Source: Pipra filicauda | Lineage: Eukaryota > Chordata > Aves > Passeriformes > Pipridae | Direction: 5' to 3' | Assembly: GCF_003945595.2 (NCBI RefSeq) | Contig: NW_024104620.1 | Location: forward strand, 592,501-656,500 | Length of the DNA stretch: 64,000 bases | Shown: in pieces, positions 1-14,300 of the stretch | Numbering within the stretch: position 1 is the stretch's first letter | Layout of the letters: every line of letters starts with the position of its first letter | Translations under genes and position numbers: made by a program | Notes under the pieces: generated by a model | Told to the model about the DNA's origin: nothing | Database searches by the model: none | Seen by the model: the letters and a program-made list of their open reading frames with translations, nothing else

Positions 1-3000
1 TGAATGCAGTCTTCACAGTAAATAAGAATAAAACTATTGATATCCCAGCTTTATATTCCAACAATAAAATAGTTACCAGTGATTCTGTGCATTGTACTTG
101 TCATTAGTTACCAAATTGGAAGAGGCTTGTTCTGGTTTTTTCAGCTCTGGGGGGGTTAGAAAACCCCTCAGTGTCCCAGTTAAACCACTGGCATCCATTT
201 AATCTGCCTGCAAGTGTCAGGGCTCGGCTGCTCTTCCCAGAGGCTTTGCCTGCAGGAGGAATGACAGGTGTGAATGTCCTTGTGTTCTCCAAGCCAGTAC
301 TGCAGCTCAGCCGCCTGGAGAGCAGAGAACTGACTTTCTGGGTTGTTACTCAAACTTTTCATAAGCTATGAAGTACCTCAACATGAACTCAGTAGATTTC
401 TAGTAGCAACAGCCAGTTTTCCATGACTTCTTTTGACTTGGAAGTGACCATGATGTGAACTTTTGCTAAGCCACCTCATTCCCTCAGTGCTCCTTTAACT
501 CTGTAAGTCCCCATGGAACATCTGCAGCTTTGCCCTTCCAGTTCTTTACTCACCTGTGCTTTACATGATAAAACTGTTCAATCTCAGCCTGGTTGGTAGT
601 TGCTGTATGATGTAACTACAGGTATATCAATTACTATGTAATACTCTGTTTCCAGTAATGCAAACGCTTGTAATTACTTGAATAAGTTTTATTTGAACTA
701 TGGATACTTTTTTTACACTTTAAGGAATATTTAAATGGAAACCTGATTGCATTTTCTGCTATATCTTATCTTAAGTCAAGGCTCGTTTACAAAATCCAAA
801 GCTGTCTTATCCCTATTGACTTGGTTATTTTTCTACATTGGGAATGTAACTTCTTGTTACAAACTTCTGCATTGTTGGATATTTTCTATCCTTTTATAGT
901 CCCTTTCCTTTCCATCTCAGTGCTACTCTTGGGTCTGATTTGTAACCAATGTAATCTGCATTATATACTGTCCTAAACCAGAGCCTGGGCAGAGAGATGA
1001 CATAGCAGGAAACTGTCTTAATTTGTCTTTGAAGCACTACAGTACTTTCTTTTTGAGTCTGTTTAAATAGGTGTGCCCTGAAATGCATCTTATACAGCCA
1101 CTCTGGATAAGCAATATATTGTACTGTATATATAGCAGTTTCTGTCACAACCTGGAGTTAAAATGTCTGGATGGTAACTAGTGCCTGTCTAATATACATT
1201 GGAATGAGCATAGGCCTTCCTCCTAAGGTGCTGTTTCAAAAGAATTATTTCCTGTTTTGATTCTGGGAAATTGTGAAATAACAGTGGACAAAATGTTGCT
1301 ATGCTACATTGAGATCCAAACAGTGGGTTTTGGTTTCTCTGTAAAGGATGTCCATAAAACTCATGGGGTTTGGTTTTCAATGTCATTGTAAATAGGTGAA
1401 ACTGTACGTGTCATTGTGTTTGGAACTGAATTCCACCACTGCGATCAGTGGTGATCCCTGGGGCTGAGAGGGAGGGAGAGGAGATGCAGCCAGGTGCCAC
1501 TAGTTTGCCCTGACTGAAATTAGTGACTGGTGTGAATGGCAGCCTGGCTGAGGGGTGGGAAGGAATGAAAACTGATGGGATCGGCATTGGCCTCACACGG
1601 GAATGACTGAATAAATGCAATAAAAGGCTCAAAGTCAACACTGTTCCTTTGTTCATCACTTATTACAGATTTTTTGTTATAAATTTGAGTACAAGAATTA
1701 TATAATTTGTAAAATGACACTGTAGTGGAGACCTTGGTACAACACTATTAAAAATCCTCCCTGTTTGTGAGATCTGAGGTTTGTAGAATAGTGAAATTCT
1801 TTCGTATGTTGGATCTTGGTCTGTTCCTGATGGTGGGAGTGCTGGGCTAATGTATCTCACTGTGAGCTGGGTCTTGGCTATTTGCATAACATGGCAGTTC
1901 TGTACATTCTTCTGGCTAATTGTAAATATAAATGTTTCATAATAGCTTAGTTGCATTTTTGAGGTACAGCCATTTGTGTGAGATTAGAAAAAACTTTATT
2001 TCTAAGAACTTGTAAAAAAAAAAGTATTTTCAATAAAATTCCCTACCTCACCTCTATTGTGCAGAAATGATCCCATTTTCCTATGTTGAATTTTTACAAA
2101 GTTGGAAACACAAAGGTCCTCTTTCAGTTATTGGCTAAACATTGCTGGTTGTCATCAAATCAGTCAAATAACAGACTGCTTGAAAGTCTGAAGTCTCATT
2201 TGTTTCCTTTGCTCCCATTCCATTGTGGTGATCGGGTATTTGGTACCTGAAAAGCAAGTTCTAGAACTGTTATGGCATCTCCAGCTGCTTCCTCCCTGTG
2301 CCCTGGGGGCCAGAGCTTGTACCCTGGAGTTGCGTAGGGGTTGGCCAGGCTTCAGGGGAGGGTTATTATTTTTCTTTTTAGCAGTGAGGGGGGTGGGTGA
2401 CAGTTGTACACCAAGCATCTCTCTTACCTTAAGGGGGGGAAGGGTTCCCAATCCTTGTTTTGCAGGGAAGGGCATTGGACAAACACTTTGCTTTCTTTAG
2501 TTGGGATGTAAATGCACATTCCCATAATCAGTTCTAAAAATAAATGTCTTCAAAGACTTGGAAGTTATGCCAAACTGAACTAGCTAATTAATTCCTCCTT
2601 CCTCTGCAATAGCTAACTTCTTACACCTTTAAAAAAGTAGATCACTAGTGCCAGGAGCGTTCTCTCCAGTTGCTGCTGGGAATTACTTTCTCTGGCTCCT
2701 GACATGGATATAGCAAACCCAAATCCAATTTTTAACCTTAGATCTTTCAGTAGCTGGTTTTGATTCCTCTGCATTCCTGCACCTATAATGGCAACATTTT
2801 CCTTGCCATAGTTCAGAGATTGTGTTCTTTGACAACATCTGTAAAATTTCTGAGGCTGTCCCATGGTACAGGTCCCTGGGAAAAGGGAAAAGAAGGGGAG
2901 AAAAGGCACTGGACTGTGTGTACTGGTGGCCCTTCCTTAGGATAACTCTTGTTCTCATTTGCTTTTGTGCAAGAACCGGAGATTTCACAGGAGGGGTGGA

Positions 3001-4465
3001 GAAATGGCATCAGTTCCTGCTTAGCTCTGTGAAAAAGCACTGATTTTGAACCCAAATAATCTCAAGAGACTGTGGGTTTTCTAGGCTCAGTGTCTGCTTC
3101 TTTGGAAAGAGAAGTAGATGTAGTTTTAGATGCAAATTTTGCTGTTGGTAGTTCCAAGACCAGTGTAAAATAGGTGGTTGGCATTCCTAAGAACCCTCCC
3201 TTCTGAGATGTGAGCAGTGGCTCAGAGCTTCAAACATTACTGTGTGAAAGGACTAGCAAGTACCCTGCAATGATACAAGAACAGTGTGTTTTCAGGCTCT
3301 CTGATTTAAGCCCCAGATCTATAGGAAACCTGGAGTCACAGCAAAGCACCCCCCCTAGTGCTTGGCAGCCTGGCATGAGTTGTAATGGGCTCTTACTGGT
3401 TTCAGATTTAAACCAGTAAGACTTGGTTTATAATTATATTTATATATTTATATATATTAATTATAATTAAGCAAGTGTCACCCTCCTCCCTGAGTCACTT
3501 CTCATGGAATATACTGTTTTCAAGGTTTTGCACCCTTTCTCTTGACTACCTTAGACACCTTAATTAAGCATCTGGATTTGGATGTGAAAATCTGTGATCT
3601 CCTCGTGTAAGAAATAGCAAAGTTAGACTTGTTTCTAGAATGTCCCACTAGACTGGCTCAGCCGAGTGACCCAAGACTCCCCAACCCAATGTCCTGCTTG
3701 GTTTAGGTGTGCTGTGCCCTGGGCTGGGCTGCAGGCACATCCCCACCATCTCCAGCAGATTAGCCTGAAATACTTTGTTGCAAGTGCTGGCCTTAAAGTG
3801 CCACCTCGTTCTCAACATCTGGTTAAGCAAAAGCAAAAATGTGCTTTCACATTTTGATTAAAGGCTCGGGTTCAAGTTTTACATACCTCTAAGTTCCAAA
3901 CTAATTTTAGTGTAATTAGCTGGATTAAACATGACACTTAAATTACAAATAACTAATAACCTTAATATTGGAGAGCACTAACAAGAGACGTTAGTTTTGC
4001 TTATAAGTCATGTGCATAAGGAAGGGGATTTATAATGCTGACATTTTATTAATTAACTATATATTCTAGAGCATTCCCATTCTTCCCCACTTATATCTGT
4101 CATCTCAGCTTCATGTCATGCTAAATAAAACCTCACATTTACTTTGCAGCTTTACTGGAGACACTACATTAACCTGAGAAGAATTAATGCACATCATGGA
4201 ATTATGTACATCCCACCTGAGTTCCTATGCCAGGGCTCCCACCTTTACTCTGCAAAGTACTTAAATGTGAAGATCCTTTAACGTGACGTTGCCATGGATT
4301 CCTGGCATGAGCACCAACCTGTATTCCTCAAAATGGGACTGTTAACTGCTTGAACTTGGAAGATGACTGTGATGTTGGGATTTCTCTTATACTGGCATTA
4401 TGTTCTGTCATTGTTATGTGACATTATACCCACAGAAACTATCAATAAAGGATTTTGCTAGAAGT
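1..4465 (+). other. CCNT2: Probable CCNT2 3' UTR (no CDS seen)
   Basis: No convincing coding exon is seen on either strand; open frames are short and unlike any protein I know. The plus strand carries repeated AATAAA hexamers at 27-32, 63-68, 1610-1615, 1619-1624, 2032-2037, 2539-2544, 4124-4129 and 4444-4449. This fits a long 3' UTR with alternative cleavage sites. In other vertebrates the plus-strand gene before MAP3K19 is CCNT2 (cyclin T2, a P-TEFb subunit), which has a multi-kilobase 3' UTR. The assignment rests on synteny only. An AT-rich run lies at about 3430-3470. Confidence 0.4.
4444..4449 (+). terminator. Poly(A) signal AATAAA, distal, upstream gene
   Basis: Canonical AATAAA followed within 40 bases by a T/G-rich stretch. 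It is the last plus-strand signal before the MAP3K19 3' end and the likely distal end of the presumed CCNT2 transcript. Confidence 0.5.
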
Positions 4466-4819
4466 ACTGGTTTCTCTTTGCTTTTATAAAGTTTAGACCA
4501 ACTCTCTGAAATCAGGCAACTGGCATTAAGCAAAGCTTGAAAGCTATTTGTGAAATTAAAGTGTTTAGCACTCTGAGGAAGTTAGAACTTCCTTCTTTCC
4601 CTTTTGTAAAACACTAATTTTCACATTACTGCTGGCACTGGAGTCAGTGCCTTGAATCCTTGAGAGCTCAGCTCTGAACAGTTGTAGGGCTGAGTTTTAC
4701 TGCATCTCTTCCTGGAGCCTGGGTGCTCACAAAGGCTTAAAGTTTACCCCATTTTGATTGGAAGAAATCTTACCAGAAACAGGACATTTTAAATACTAAT
4801 ACCTGCTTTTTTACTTTGG

Positions 4820-4825
4820 TTTATT
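4820..4825 (-). terminator. MAP3K19: Poly(A) signal for MAP3K19
   Basis: TTTATT on the plus strand reads AATAAA on the minus strand, about 470 bases past the MAP3K19 stop codon. It is the best minus-strand signal found there. The interval 4450-4819 between the two convergent signals holds nothing recognisable. Confidence 0.5.
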
Positions 4826-5293
4826 ACTATATAACTATACTTTTTAATTTTATTTAATTCTGTGCAGTTAGTAGTAGCTACTTCTACTAATTGTTACCAT
4901 TACTTTTGCAGTGCAGATGGAGACTGTCACATGTCATCTAATCATAGAGTGCTCACTTCAGGTGTTTTGAGAAACAGTTCAAGTTTCCAATGTGTATCAA
5001 TACCCCATGAGGACAGGAAGGAACACAAAGCCAGACCCTTCAGTGTTACCAGTGACAAGAGACATGAGGCACAACTTGACCTACAAGACAGTCTGTTCAA
5101 ACATAAAATCCTTTTTACCTCGAGGGTGGTGGAAGGCTGGAGCCTGTTTATTCAAAGGCCTAAGACCCCTTGTACACAAGTGCTCTCCAGTATTTCCGCT
5201 GTCCCTTAAAAGTCCAGTTCCTTATGGTTTCTATTCACAAGTGGAAATCTTTTATATGGAAAATGGATACTCACTTGGCAAGAGTTGAAAAAT

Positions 5294-5360
5294 TCACTGT
5301 CTTCCTTTCACAAAGGGATGGTCCAGCAACTGCAGAGCAGAAGGACGTTCATGTTGATCT
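5294..5360 (-). CDS. MAP3K19: MAP3K19 last coding exon
   Basis: Encodes the end of kinase subdomain XI, starting DQHERPSALQLL, then TGA at 5296-5294. The acceptor AG is at 5362-5361. One base completes the split arginine codon from the previous exon. It matches the human C-terminus to about DQHERPSALQLL, then differs in the last residues. Confidence 0.93.
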
Positions 5361-8300
5361 CTGCATTGAAAGTTTCAAAAATCAGGACATAAAATTAGTA
5401 TTGTGCCTCTGAGGGAATCATAAAATCTAAATGCAAAATTAGCCTTTTTTTTTTCTTATTTCTCCAGTCGCTACTTGTTTTTAGGTTTTTTTGATAAAGC
5501 TGGTAGAAAGGAAGGGAGGCTTCAGGGGAAAAGACTGTTGGAATTTATGAATCATAAAACTGAAATATTTTATTCTTAAAGAAATCAGTCTCTATTCCTC
5601 TAAATTCCTTGCAGAGCTTTGAATAATTCTGCTAATTTGGCTGTTTCAGGTTCACCAAAAAATGTATTTAAGAAGAGTGGTAATTATTTGTTTGATCCTC
5701 CATCAATCAGGCTGTTCTGTCATCTCCAGTCAATGTCATGCATGTTAAGGAGCCCATAGGTTGCCCAAAGAAGCTGTGGATATGTCATCCCTGGAATTGT
5801 TAAAGGCTGGATGGGGCCCTGAACAATTGCCCATGGTTTAGTGGGTGGAGTCCCTGCCCATGGCACAGAGTTGGAACTAGATGGTCTTTATGGTCCCTTC
5901 CAACCCAAGCCATTCTATGATTTCTATGGAATTACAGGACAGTAATTACAATATTGGCTTGCTAGAGCCAAGGGCTTTGGGCTTTTTCAACCTGCAATTT
6001 GGAAGGAAAAAAACAGGGAAAGGAATAAAAGGCACCAATTCCTCAAATAATAAACTAATGGGGAATATGGGATAAGGGAAGCATTTATATTTAGGACATG
6101 GTAAGATCATACACTAAGTTTTTGTCACCACAGGTGCCTCCAGACTTTTGAAAAGCTAAATGCTGTATGTTTCCCTCTACCTAAAAATTCCTTCTCCCTT
6201 TTAAACCCTCTTCTCTCTGAATCAAGTATATATGATGTCACTATATACAGCCCACAATTTTTCTTATTGTTATGTGGTCCACAGGAACCAGAACCATTCC
6301 CTAACAATTCTAATCCGAGGATTAGAAATCAGGTTTCCTGCCCCCAAGACCACTGCCATGCCCACCAAATTACATGCTTCTCTCTTGTACTCAAATCTGA
6401 TCTTCAGAGATATGTAAAAGACTGCTCCTAATTTTATAAAAACTACACAGAAGTCAGGAACTTAGCTCTTGAAACTGATAGTCCGTTTAAACATTGGGAC
6501 ACAGCTGATATTTTAAACAAAACAAACACCACAAAAATAATTCTTATAATGGGTGGATGCTAGTGGTTTGGGGTTGTTATATAGAGAACTTTATGTTTCT
6601 AATAAAGATTGTGTTTCAAGTATTTCCTGGACTGGCAGTGATAATAGATTTTTCCACTGCAGAAGATAAGAATTAATTGGAAGCCCTTTCATTTAGAATA
6701 CTGTCCTCAAAAAAACTTGCCTGACATAAGCCAAACTCAAGCGATACTGGATCAGCAAAACACATCAAAGAAATTTATCAAACATTTTGTCTAAAACTCA
6801 GTGGTGTTTCTACATGAAAATTACAGAAAAGTAAATGATGAGTGTAAGGCCTACAAAAAGAGAATTTGTGAGGGTTTTTCTATACCGTTATAGAGAGTAA
6901 AGCTCTTTTATATATACTATTATTTAGAGGCTTTCTTGAAATGCTGAGAAGCCTAAGCATTTAGAAAAGAGACGTATATTATAAGATGTAACCTAAGCTC
7001 CTACCAACAATCTCTACAATCCAAACTGTCTGCAATCTTCCTTTCATTTTCCAGTTAAGGTTCTCCACACCTGGTTAAGCAGGCACGCACAAAATCCACG
7101 GCAGCGCCGGAGAATCCCTCGGGAAGGGAAGGCATCAGCCCCCTGTGGGCCCCGATGTAGAACATGGCTGCAATCCTGCCCATGGAAGCCAGGGGCGGCT
7201 TTCCTGTTGCCATCTCAAACACGGTGCAGCCGACGCTCCAGATGTCTGATTTCCTCCCGTATCCCGACTCGCTGATCACCTCCGGAGCCATCCAGTAGGG
7301 AGTGCCGTGCACGGACCGCAGCGTCTCGCTCCGGGTGCCGCCGGGGCTGATCCAGGCCAAGCGCCTGGCACAGCCAAAGTCAATGAGCTTCACCGTCCCG
7401 CTGGGCATGAGCATCACGTTGTTGCCCTTGATGTCTCTGTGCACCACACAGTTGGCGTGTAAATAGGCAACCCCCTGCAGAATTTGCCTGGTGTATCTGC
7501 AAAGGACAACTTCTGGCAGCGGGCCAAAGCGATTGATAATACTGGAAATGGAGCCGCCAGGAACAAACTCCATGAAAATGCTTAAAATGTTGTGTTCCAG
7601 ACAAGTCCCTAAGTAAGTTACAATGTTGACGTGCTTCAATGTCTTCAAGAGATCAACTTCCTCATGAAACTTCTGGTACTCCTTTTCTGTAGTGAGTTGA
7701 TCTGATGTGTCCAAAACAACCTGTTTTACAGCTATTAACTGTCCCTGGCTGGTCAGACCGCAGTACACCTACAGTGAAACCAGCAATTATTAAAATGAAA
7801 CGTGAAATAAAGTATTTACTTATTTTAAATAGTATTTTTGTGTTTGTCATGTTTCGTGTCCCATTGTATAACCCAAAACACTGAAGTCATTCGTTGAGTA
7901 GGACAACAGCCAGTTATGAGACAAAGTGTAGCTCAGCCACAACCAGCACATCTCTTAACATTCAGACAACTACTTACTGTGCCATAGGCTCCCTTTCCAA
8001 GGACTTCCCCTCTTGTCCACATGATAGGATCCTTGGTAGTTAAGCTACTTCCTGATAATTTAGTAGATTCATCTAAGTTTAAAAGGCCACTTTCTTCACT
8101 TGGTGCCAAAAAGGCTTTACTGCAACTCTGCTTGAAAGATGTTGGTCAGTGTGGGGAGAAAGCAGAGAGGAAAAGAAAGACTTCATATTGTCCTTACAAT
8201 TTTTATAAGGAATAACATTTCCTGTCATGGCTCTGCTCTACAGATTTATATATATACACAGACCCCACCCAGCCCATCCATACAATTGCTATGCTAGGTA

Positions 8301-11300
8301 AGGCTAGGTAAGTAAGACAGCAATAATTCCTCCATCTAGCCAGGGATCTCTGCAGTGAGAATGGAGGTATAACTGGCACCTGTGTCTGCAGAAGCATAAG
8401 GGGGGGGGTGGGTGTGTATCAACAGGTAGTGAAAGAAATTCCCTTACAAATTTGCGATTTAAATAGCCCAAAAGCTAACAGGGCAGAGGAGGAGCAGTGC
8501 TGGTAGATAAGCACCTTGGTAGGTGACAGCTCTTAACTGACTTGGGGACCAGAATCTGAGCCTTCTGAGCTCCAAGTTCTGATTAAACATTAATTAAACA
8601 TCCTTAAGTCTGCCTGATAAGCCAATACTTGTAGTTCATACCTGTAAAAATGTCTGGTTGCACTCAGAGATTCAAGGCCATTGCCCTTTTGGGTATACAA
8701 GGACTGTTTGTAGCATCTTTTCATATTCCTTATCTTCAAGATCTCAAGAGCTTTTGCCTTGCCCAAAACATTTTATACCTGCTCTACAACTAAAATAGCC
8801 TATTCTCTTCTTTCACAACAACTTCTCGATTTATCTTGACCCATGATATAAGCTTTGACAGCTATTCTTGTCCTGCCTTAGTACCTTCTGGCTTGTGTCC
8901 TGACATGCAGCCTCTAACATGGGTGTCTTCAACAGAACACTGGAAGAATCAGTGGGCAGCTGGCCCAAGGAAAAGAGATTGGATCTTTAATAAGCACATA
9001 TCTCCTGTCTTTCATCCAAACTTGAGTGAAGCACCACTCAAAGGAGGTAGCAAGTTACAAGAAATTACTTTTACCTTCTCTAGAGCATTATTTACTATTG
9101 CTCCATCTCCACTAATCATATTTTCTTCTTCAGCATGTGTGTTTTGCATTTTAGAACCTGTATGTTTTGTTCTTGCAGAGTTCGTGTCTTTTTCTTCAAG
9201 CATTAGCAATTCTTCAGCCAGGCAACAAAGCAACTCATCAGTCACATCTTTATCTGTCCAGGACAAAGTGTTTTGACTTGTCTGGAAACTGGGGCTTTTA
9301 GTCACTGAAGGCCGACTCAATTCATTTGCCAAAATACTATTTTGGAGTGTGTTTGCCCAACTGTGATTTGATTTTTCTGTAGGGGATTGACACTCCAGTC
9401 TATCTGAAAAGGGTGATGCTTCACCCTTATTGACAGACTTGAAGGAGGCCTGGTCTGATTCCAGGCCTTTGCCACCATCCATATTCCCTCTGCACTGGGA
9501 TACACAGATGTTCTGGTCTGTTGTTAGCAGACTGCTCCTTGGAGCAACACAGTCTCTGCAGTCTTCATCACTGAGCTGAAGATTCTGTCCACACGGAGCA
9601 GCTCTCTGATGGTTGGATACATCCTGTCTGTCTAAAGACTGCTCCAAAGTAACTTCTTTGATAGTTGATAAGTTTGAATTTGAAAAAATTTCATTTTGCT
9701 TAGTTGACTGAGAAAGCTCTTCTAACAACATAAGCTGGTGATCTGTGTCTCCATGAGACAATGCTGTGCTCCTTGACGTGTTTGTTTGAAAATCTGCATC
9801 AGAAATTACCACATTATCTTGCTCTGTGTTGCTGTCACTCAACTTGGTACTTCCATCCTTTGGGATTGAACATTTCTGCTTTTGTTTAGTGCCAGGTTTT
9901 GTCTTCTTTGGCTTGGGATGTGTTTTCTTTGGAGTGTTTCTTACCCTGCTGCTCTCCCTCCCTTTGGTGCAGGTACATCTGCAGGTGCTGACAGTGCCTC
10001 TCCCTGAGGGAGCAGAACAAACACTTTTATAAAATCTGCTCTCGTGTCGCTCGAGCTCCCGCACGTGGGAATACACAGGAGTTCCAAACATTTCATAAAT
10101 CCCTGGGCCTTGGTCATTTGAGTTGATTTGCTTGAACATGTCACTGTATTTCAGGTCTCCAAAATCTAAGGCAGATGGTGGGTGTGGCAGAGAAAGTGGA
10201 GTAACACTGTTCTTTAACTCAACTGAATTTTTGCAACTGCAGGAGAAACTTTGCTTTTTGAGTTTCTGAGCACTCTGAGAAAAATGGCCTTTGTCTCCTT
10301 GAGGGTTTTTTTTCTGACACTTCAGGGAAGTCTCAGATTTCACCTGTGGCAGTTCTAAAGAAGGAAAAATCTGACTCTTGGCATTATGTTTTGCAGTAAT
10401 CTCATCAGAAACAATGAAGTCTTTAGACATCTTTAGCTTGTTATTAATTTTAGATTTGGATGAATATTTATTTCTATTAATCTTTCTTTTATTTTTGTCA
10501 TTTTCTTTGTGAGTGAGAACGCTGAAGCTCTGAGTACCCTGAGGAGGCAGGCCATGAACACCACTCTCTTTTGGGGGGGGTTGTTTAGCAATGTGTGGTT
10601 CCCTGGTTGGCTCTTGCTCAGAGAATGTAACATGAACAGCAGCTACAGGCTCAGTTTGGTCTTCTGGAGTAGCTTCTGACATTTCTTCTTTTTCCATTTC
10701 AGATTCAGAGAGACAGACACAATTTTCTGTTTGCTTTCCAGAGGGATCTTGAACTTCTACTGTGGGAATTACTGCAACTACAGAATTATTTTCTAAGGCG
10801 TGGTAGGCCTCTGCCACTTCATTTTCACAGGAAGGATCTACATCATGATTGCCAAGCACAGAGTTTGCCCTTTCAGCACCTTCACACGGTGCACAATCCA
10901 GCGTCATCTCTGCAGCATCTCCTTCTTCTGGGCCAGTGCTGCAGCAATTCTCTGTTGCCCTTTGCTCGTTGCCAGCTCTTGAGGCATCGCTGCTGCTCGA
11001 CATGGTAAATGTTGTCTGAGCTCTGCCACAGCTGACCAGAGCATCACTGGAGCTCAGGTGGGGGTGACCGTCACCACAGAGCCCGGCTTGGCTCACAGGA
11101 TCGGTGTTCTCACAAACCACTGAGCACTGGAACTTCACCTGCTCATTCCTGTCAGCGTGGGCACCTACGGCAGCCTCCCTCCATCCCAAATGGCTCTGAA
11201 CTCCTTCTTTCTTCTTGTTGGGGTACTTAGAACAGTTCCTCGTCCTGAAGCAGTACAGGTCTTCTGCTGGAGTGACTTTATCAGAAATTGTAGCCACAAT

Positions 11301-14300
11301 CAAGTCTGATGACTTTTCACTGTGCCTTTTGAATAGATTGTCTAACTGATTATGATAAAATTTGGTAACTGATTTTATAGGCTGAGGAATAGAGTTCATA
11401 ATATTTAAAATATTTCTGATGTTGCTGCTTTCATTGACAATATCATCCTCTAGAGGAGCAAGATGAATTGTTCTTACAGGCTCACATGTCACTGGTGGCA
11501 GATGAAACTGTAATTTCCATTAAAAAAAAATTAATAATGTGCTACAACACAGATACAGGTAAAATGTAATCACTGAGAGTTTTGGGTACACTGGAAAACA
11601 GCACAGTCTGCACTTGAGTTCCAGTGAAGGTAAATGGATAAACCCAAAGGCCATTTTCATAGGGCTGTTAACACAGAAGTCTGTTAGGTAGGGGATGTGT
11701 TTTATTATTCCTCCCTTCTTCCTTCTTTCCCCATCACATTAGTGGAAGTTAACATCTCTCTTTGGAAGGTCTGAGAAACGGAGCACTGTGTTGTGACTGT
11801 TCAGATGAACAGTGAGAATAATTTTCTGAAAATAGTACTTCTATTCTTTATTTTATAGGAAATGAAATAAAAATAAACTTGAATATCCTGTATATTTTCA
11901 TGCAAATGGATGCAATAGAAATAATCACAGTATGCAGTAGAAATAATCTACTCAGAGTACTTATTTGCATGTCTATGTTCCACATCAGTTTGCAATCTGC
12001 AGGAAATTTTTGTTTGCATTCCAAGGGCAAACTGAGGTTGGAACATGCCAGGAAAAGTAATGTCTATTAGTTTGAAATCCACAGTTCTTAAGGCTTTGTC
12101 TGGCCTGTGGGGCATTAATACGAATGCTCAGTTTATCCCAAATGATATGGCTTTAGAATCATCAGAGCCAAGGCATGAAATAAAGCTGTGTTAAATCACT
12201 CTGGGGGCAGCTAAATTATTTTGCTTAAATATTTCCATCCATTTGAAATGTTTTTTTTTTCCCATAACCCTTTTTATGATCCTGTATCAGATCTCTTCTA
12301 TACTTGTCTTTTTTTCTTGTGAACACTGCTGTATCCTGCAGTGGCTTCACTGAAGTTTACAGCTGATTCAATGAGTCCTTTGTACAAAGGACTATTGATT
12401 TATATCCATAAAGCCCAAATACTCTTTTTTCTAAAAAACCTATATTTGACCTTTTGTAACTTTTAAGGCTCACATGGTGTGGAGCACTGATACATGTAAA
12501 ATTGTGAGCTTGTTTCTAAGTAAAACTGTTACGTCCAAAAATCCCATTTGCACTTATCACAAAATTTCATTTAAAATATGTTTAATTCTAAGAGATTATT
12601 TATTATTTGTTAATACAATCAATTTCAGTAATCATCTAATAGCAAGACTGTTTTAAAATTCAGCTTCAATTTTAAATTACCACTCAATATAAGAAAACTG
12701 TTTGGGCTTTTTTTAAATTTGGCAAAACTAGACATCTAATATTTTTAGCATATAGGATGTTCATATGTTAAATTAAATTACATATTTCTATTTTAAGAGG
12801 TTTTGTATCTTTTTGAACTTTCAACCTTTTACCTCCAAAAATCCCTGATGTATTGTCTGTGCTGACACACACGCATATATATACTAAATAAATGTAAAAA
12901 TACTTCACCTTCTTAAAAAAAGCCCACCTGAGACTAAGAAAACTACCTACATGACTTCTGTATTTCTATTTTTAAGATTTTGAAAGGATAGAATACTTTT
13001 AACAGTGATTATACCTAATGCCATCTTACCTTAGATCTCTTGTTCCTGGTTTTTAGCATTGTTATATTTAACCCTTAAAAATCAAAACAAATGAAACGTT
13101 AATTTGATATTCTTAAACGTGCTACAATTCTCACTTATAAATTCATTTCAAATTGTGATGTTCAGGGGACCAAGAATCTGTCAGATGGGTGGTCTCAGGA
13201 CTACGATACAAATCTGCAGTGCAGAAAATGTTGTAGGTTGAAATTTCATCGTGATACTGAACTTCACAATTACATTTTCTAAGGAAAATGATAAAATCTT
13301 ATACTTCTAAAATATTTTTACATTAATAATTTAAGCAAATCCTTCACAATTTTAGATGTTTGCTAACTACAGTATGCAGCTAATTAATATTGCCAGTGTG
13401 AGGGAAAAGTGAAAGAGATGCCACCACGGTCCCACTCCAGGTACAGAAAGTTAAATTTACATTTTTTGGGCTCAGTTTCGTTACACAGAGTAACAAGAAT
13501 GGTGAAGCTTGCCATTGCTTCTCTTTAGCTCCTTCATTCTGCAATATATAACATTAAAGAAGTTATCATTAACTTCACACATGGCTGAAGTCTATGTGAA
13601 GAAGTCAAACAGACATAAAGACAACTTTAAAGTTTAAAGAAAAAGGGCTTCTAAGGCTTTGCCATCTCATATGATAACTAATATATAACTTCATATAAAA
13701 TTTGTGACTTTTAAACTGAACTTACTTTGTTGTGTTTGTGCTTTTACTATCTGAAAAGTATCTAAATCCACTAATGAGTTTAAAATGTTGTATTCTGGAC
13801 ATGAGATCTGTAGCAGAAAGCTGAAGTCAAAGGCATATCCCATGTTGTCTTTCTTTGGGAAGAAAGATAAAGAAGTGGGATGTCTCCTCTGCAATGCAAA
13901 CAGATTTTTACTTGGAAAACTCGTCACTTGTTGGTCTGGCCATGGTCTGGATGTTGATGTTGCTTGGCTGAAAGGCAAAAACAAAAACCAAAATACAGAG
14001 TGAAAATAAGTGGAAGGAGCAGCTCAAATAGTCATATGACTGGAGAATAATGGGAACAAGGAGTTTTTTAAATCCAAAAATGCCAAAGTATCTTTTCTTT
14101 CTTTATCTGGGAAGTTGTGCCTCTCCCTGGAAGCGTCTGATTGCAAAGCCAGAGATTGACTACAAGTGAGAATGAATAACAGACAACGTTAACCAAGCAA
14201 CAGCAGGAATTGAAAAACATATTGTTAACCTTCTCCTTCTTGACAAAAACTGATTTCTCCAATTTGTATTTTTAATGACTCATCAGCAATGTGTGTCAGA

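Noticed and set aside
4862..5209. 115-residue plus-strand frame
   Set aside because: Overlaps the MAP3K19 3' UTR antisense and resembles no known protein.
7055..7071. Apparent MAP3K19 stop directly after the main kinase exon (truncated kinase)
   Set aside because: A donor AG|GTGTGG precedes it and the true last exon at 5294-5360 restores the conserved kinase C-terminus.
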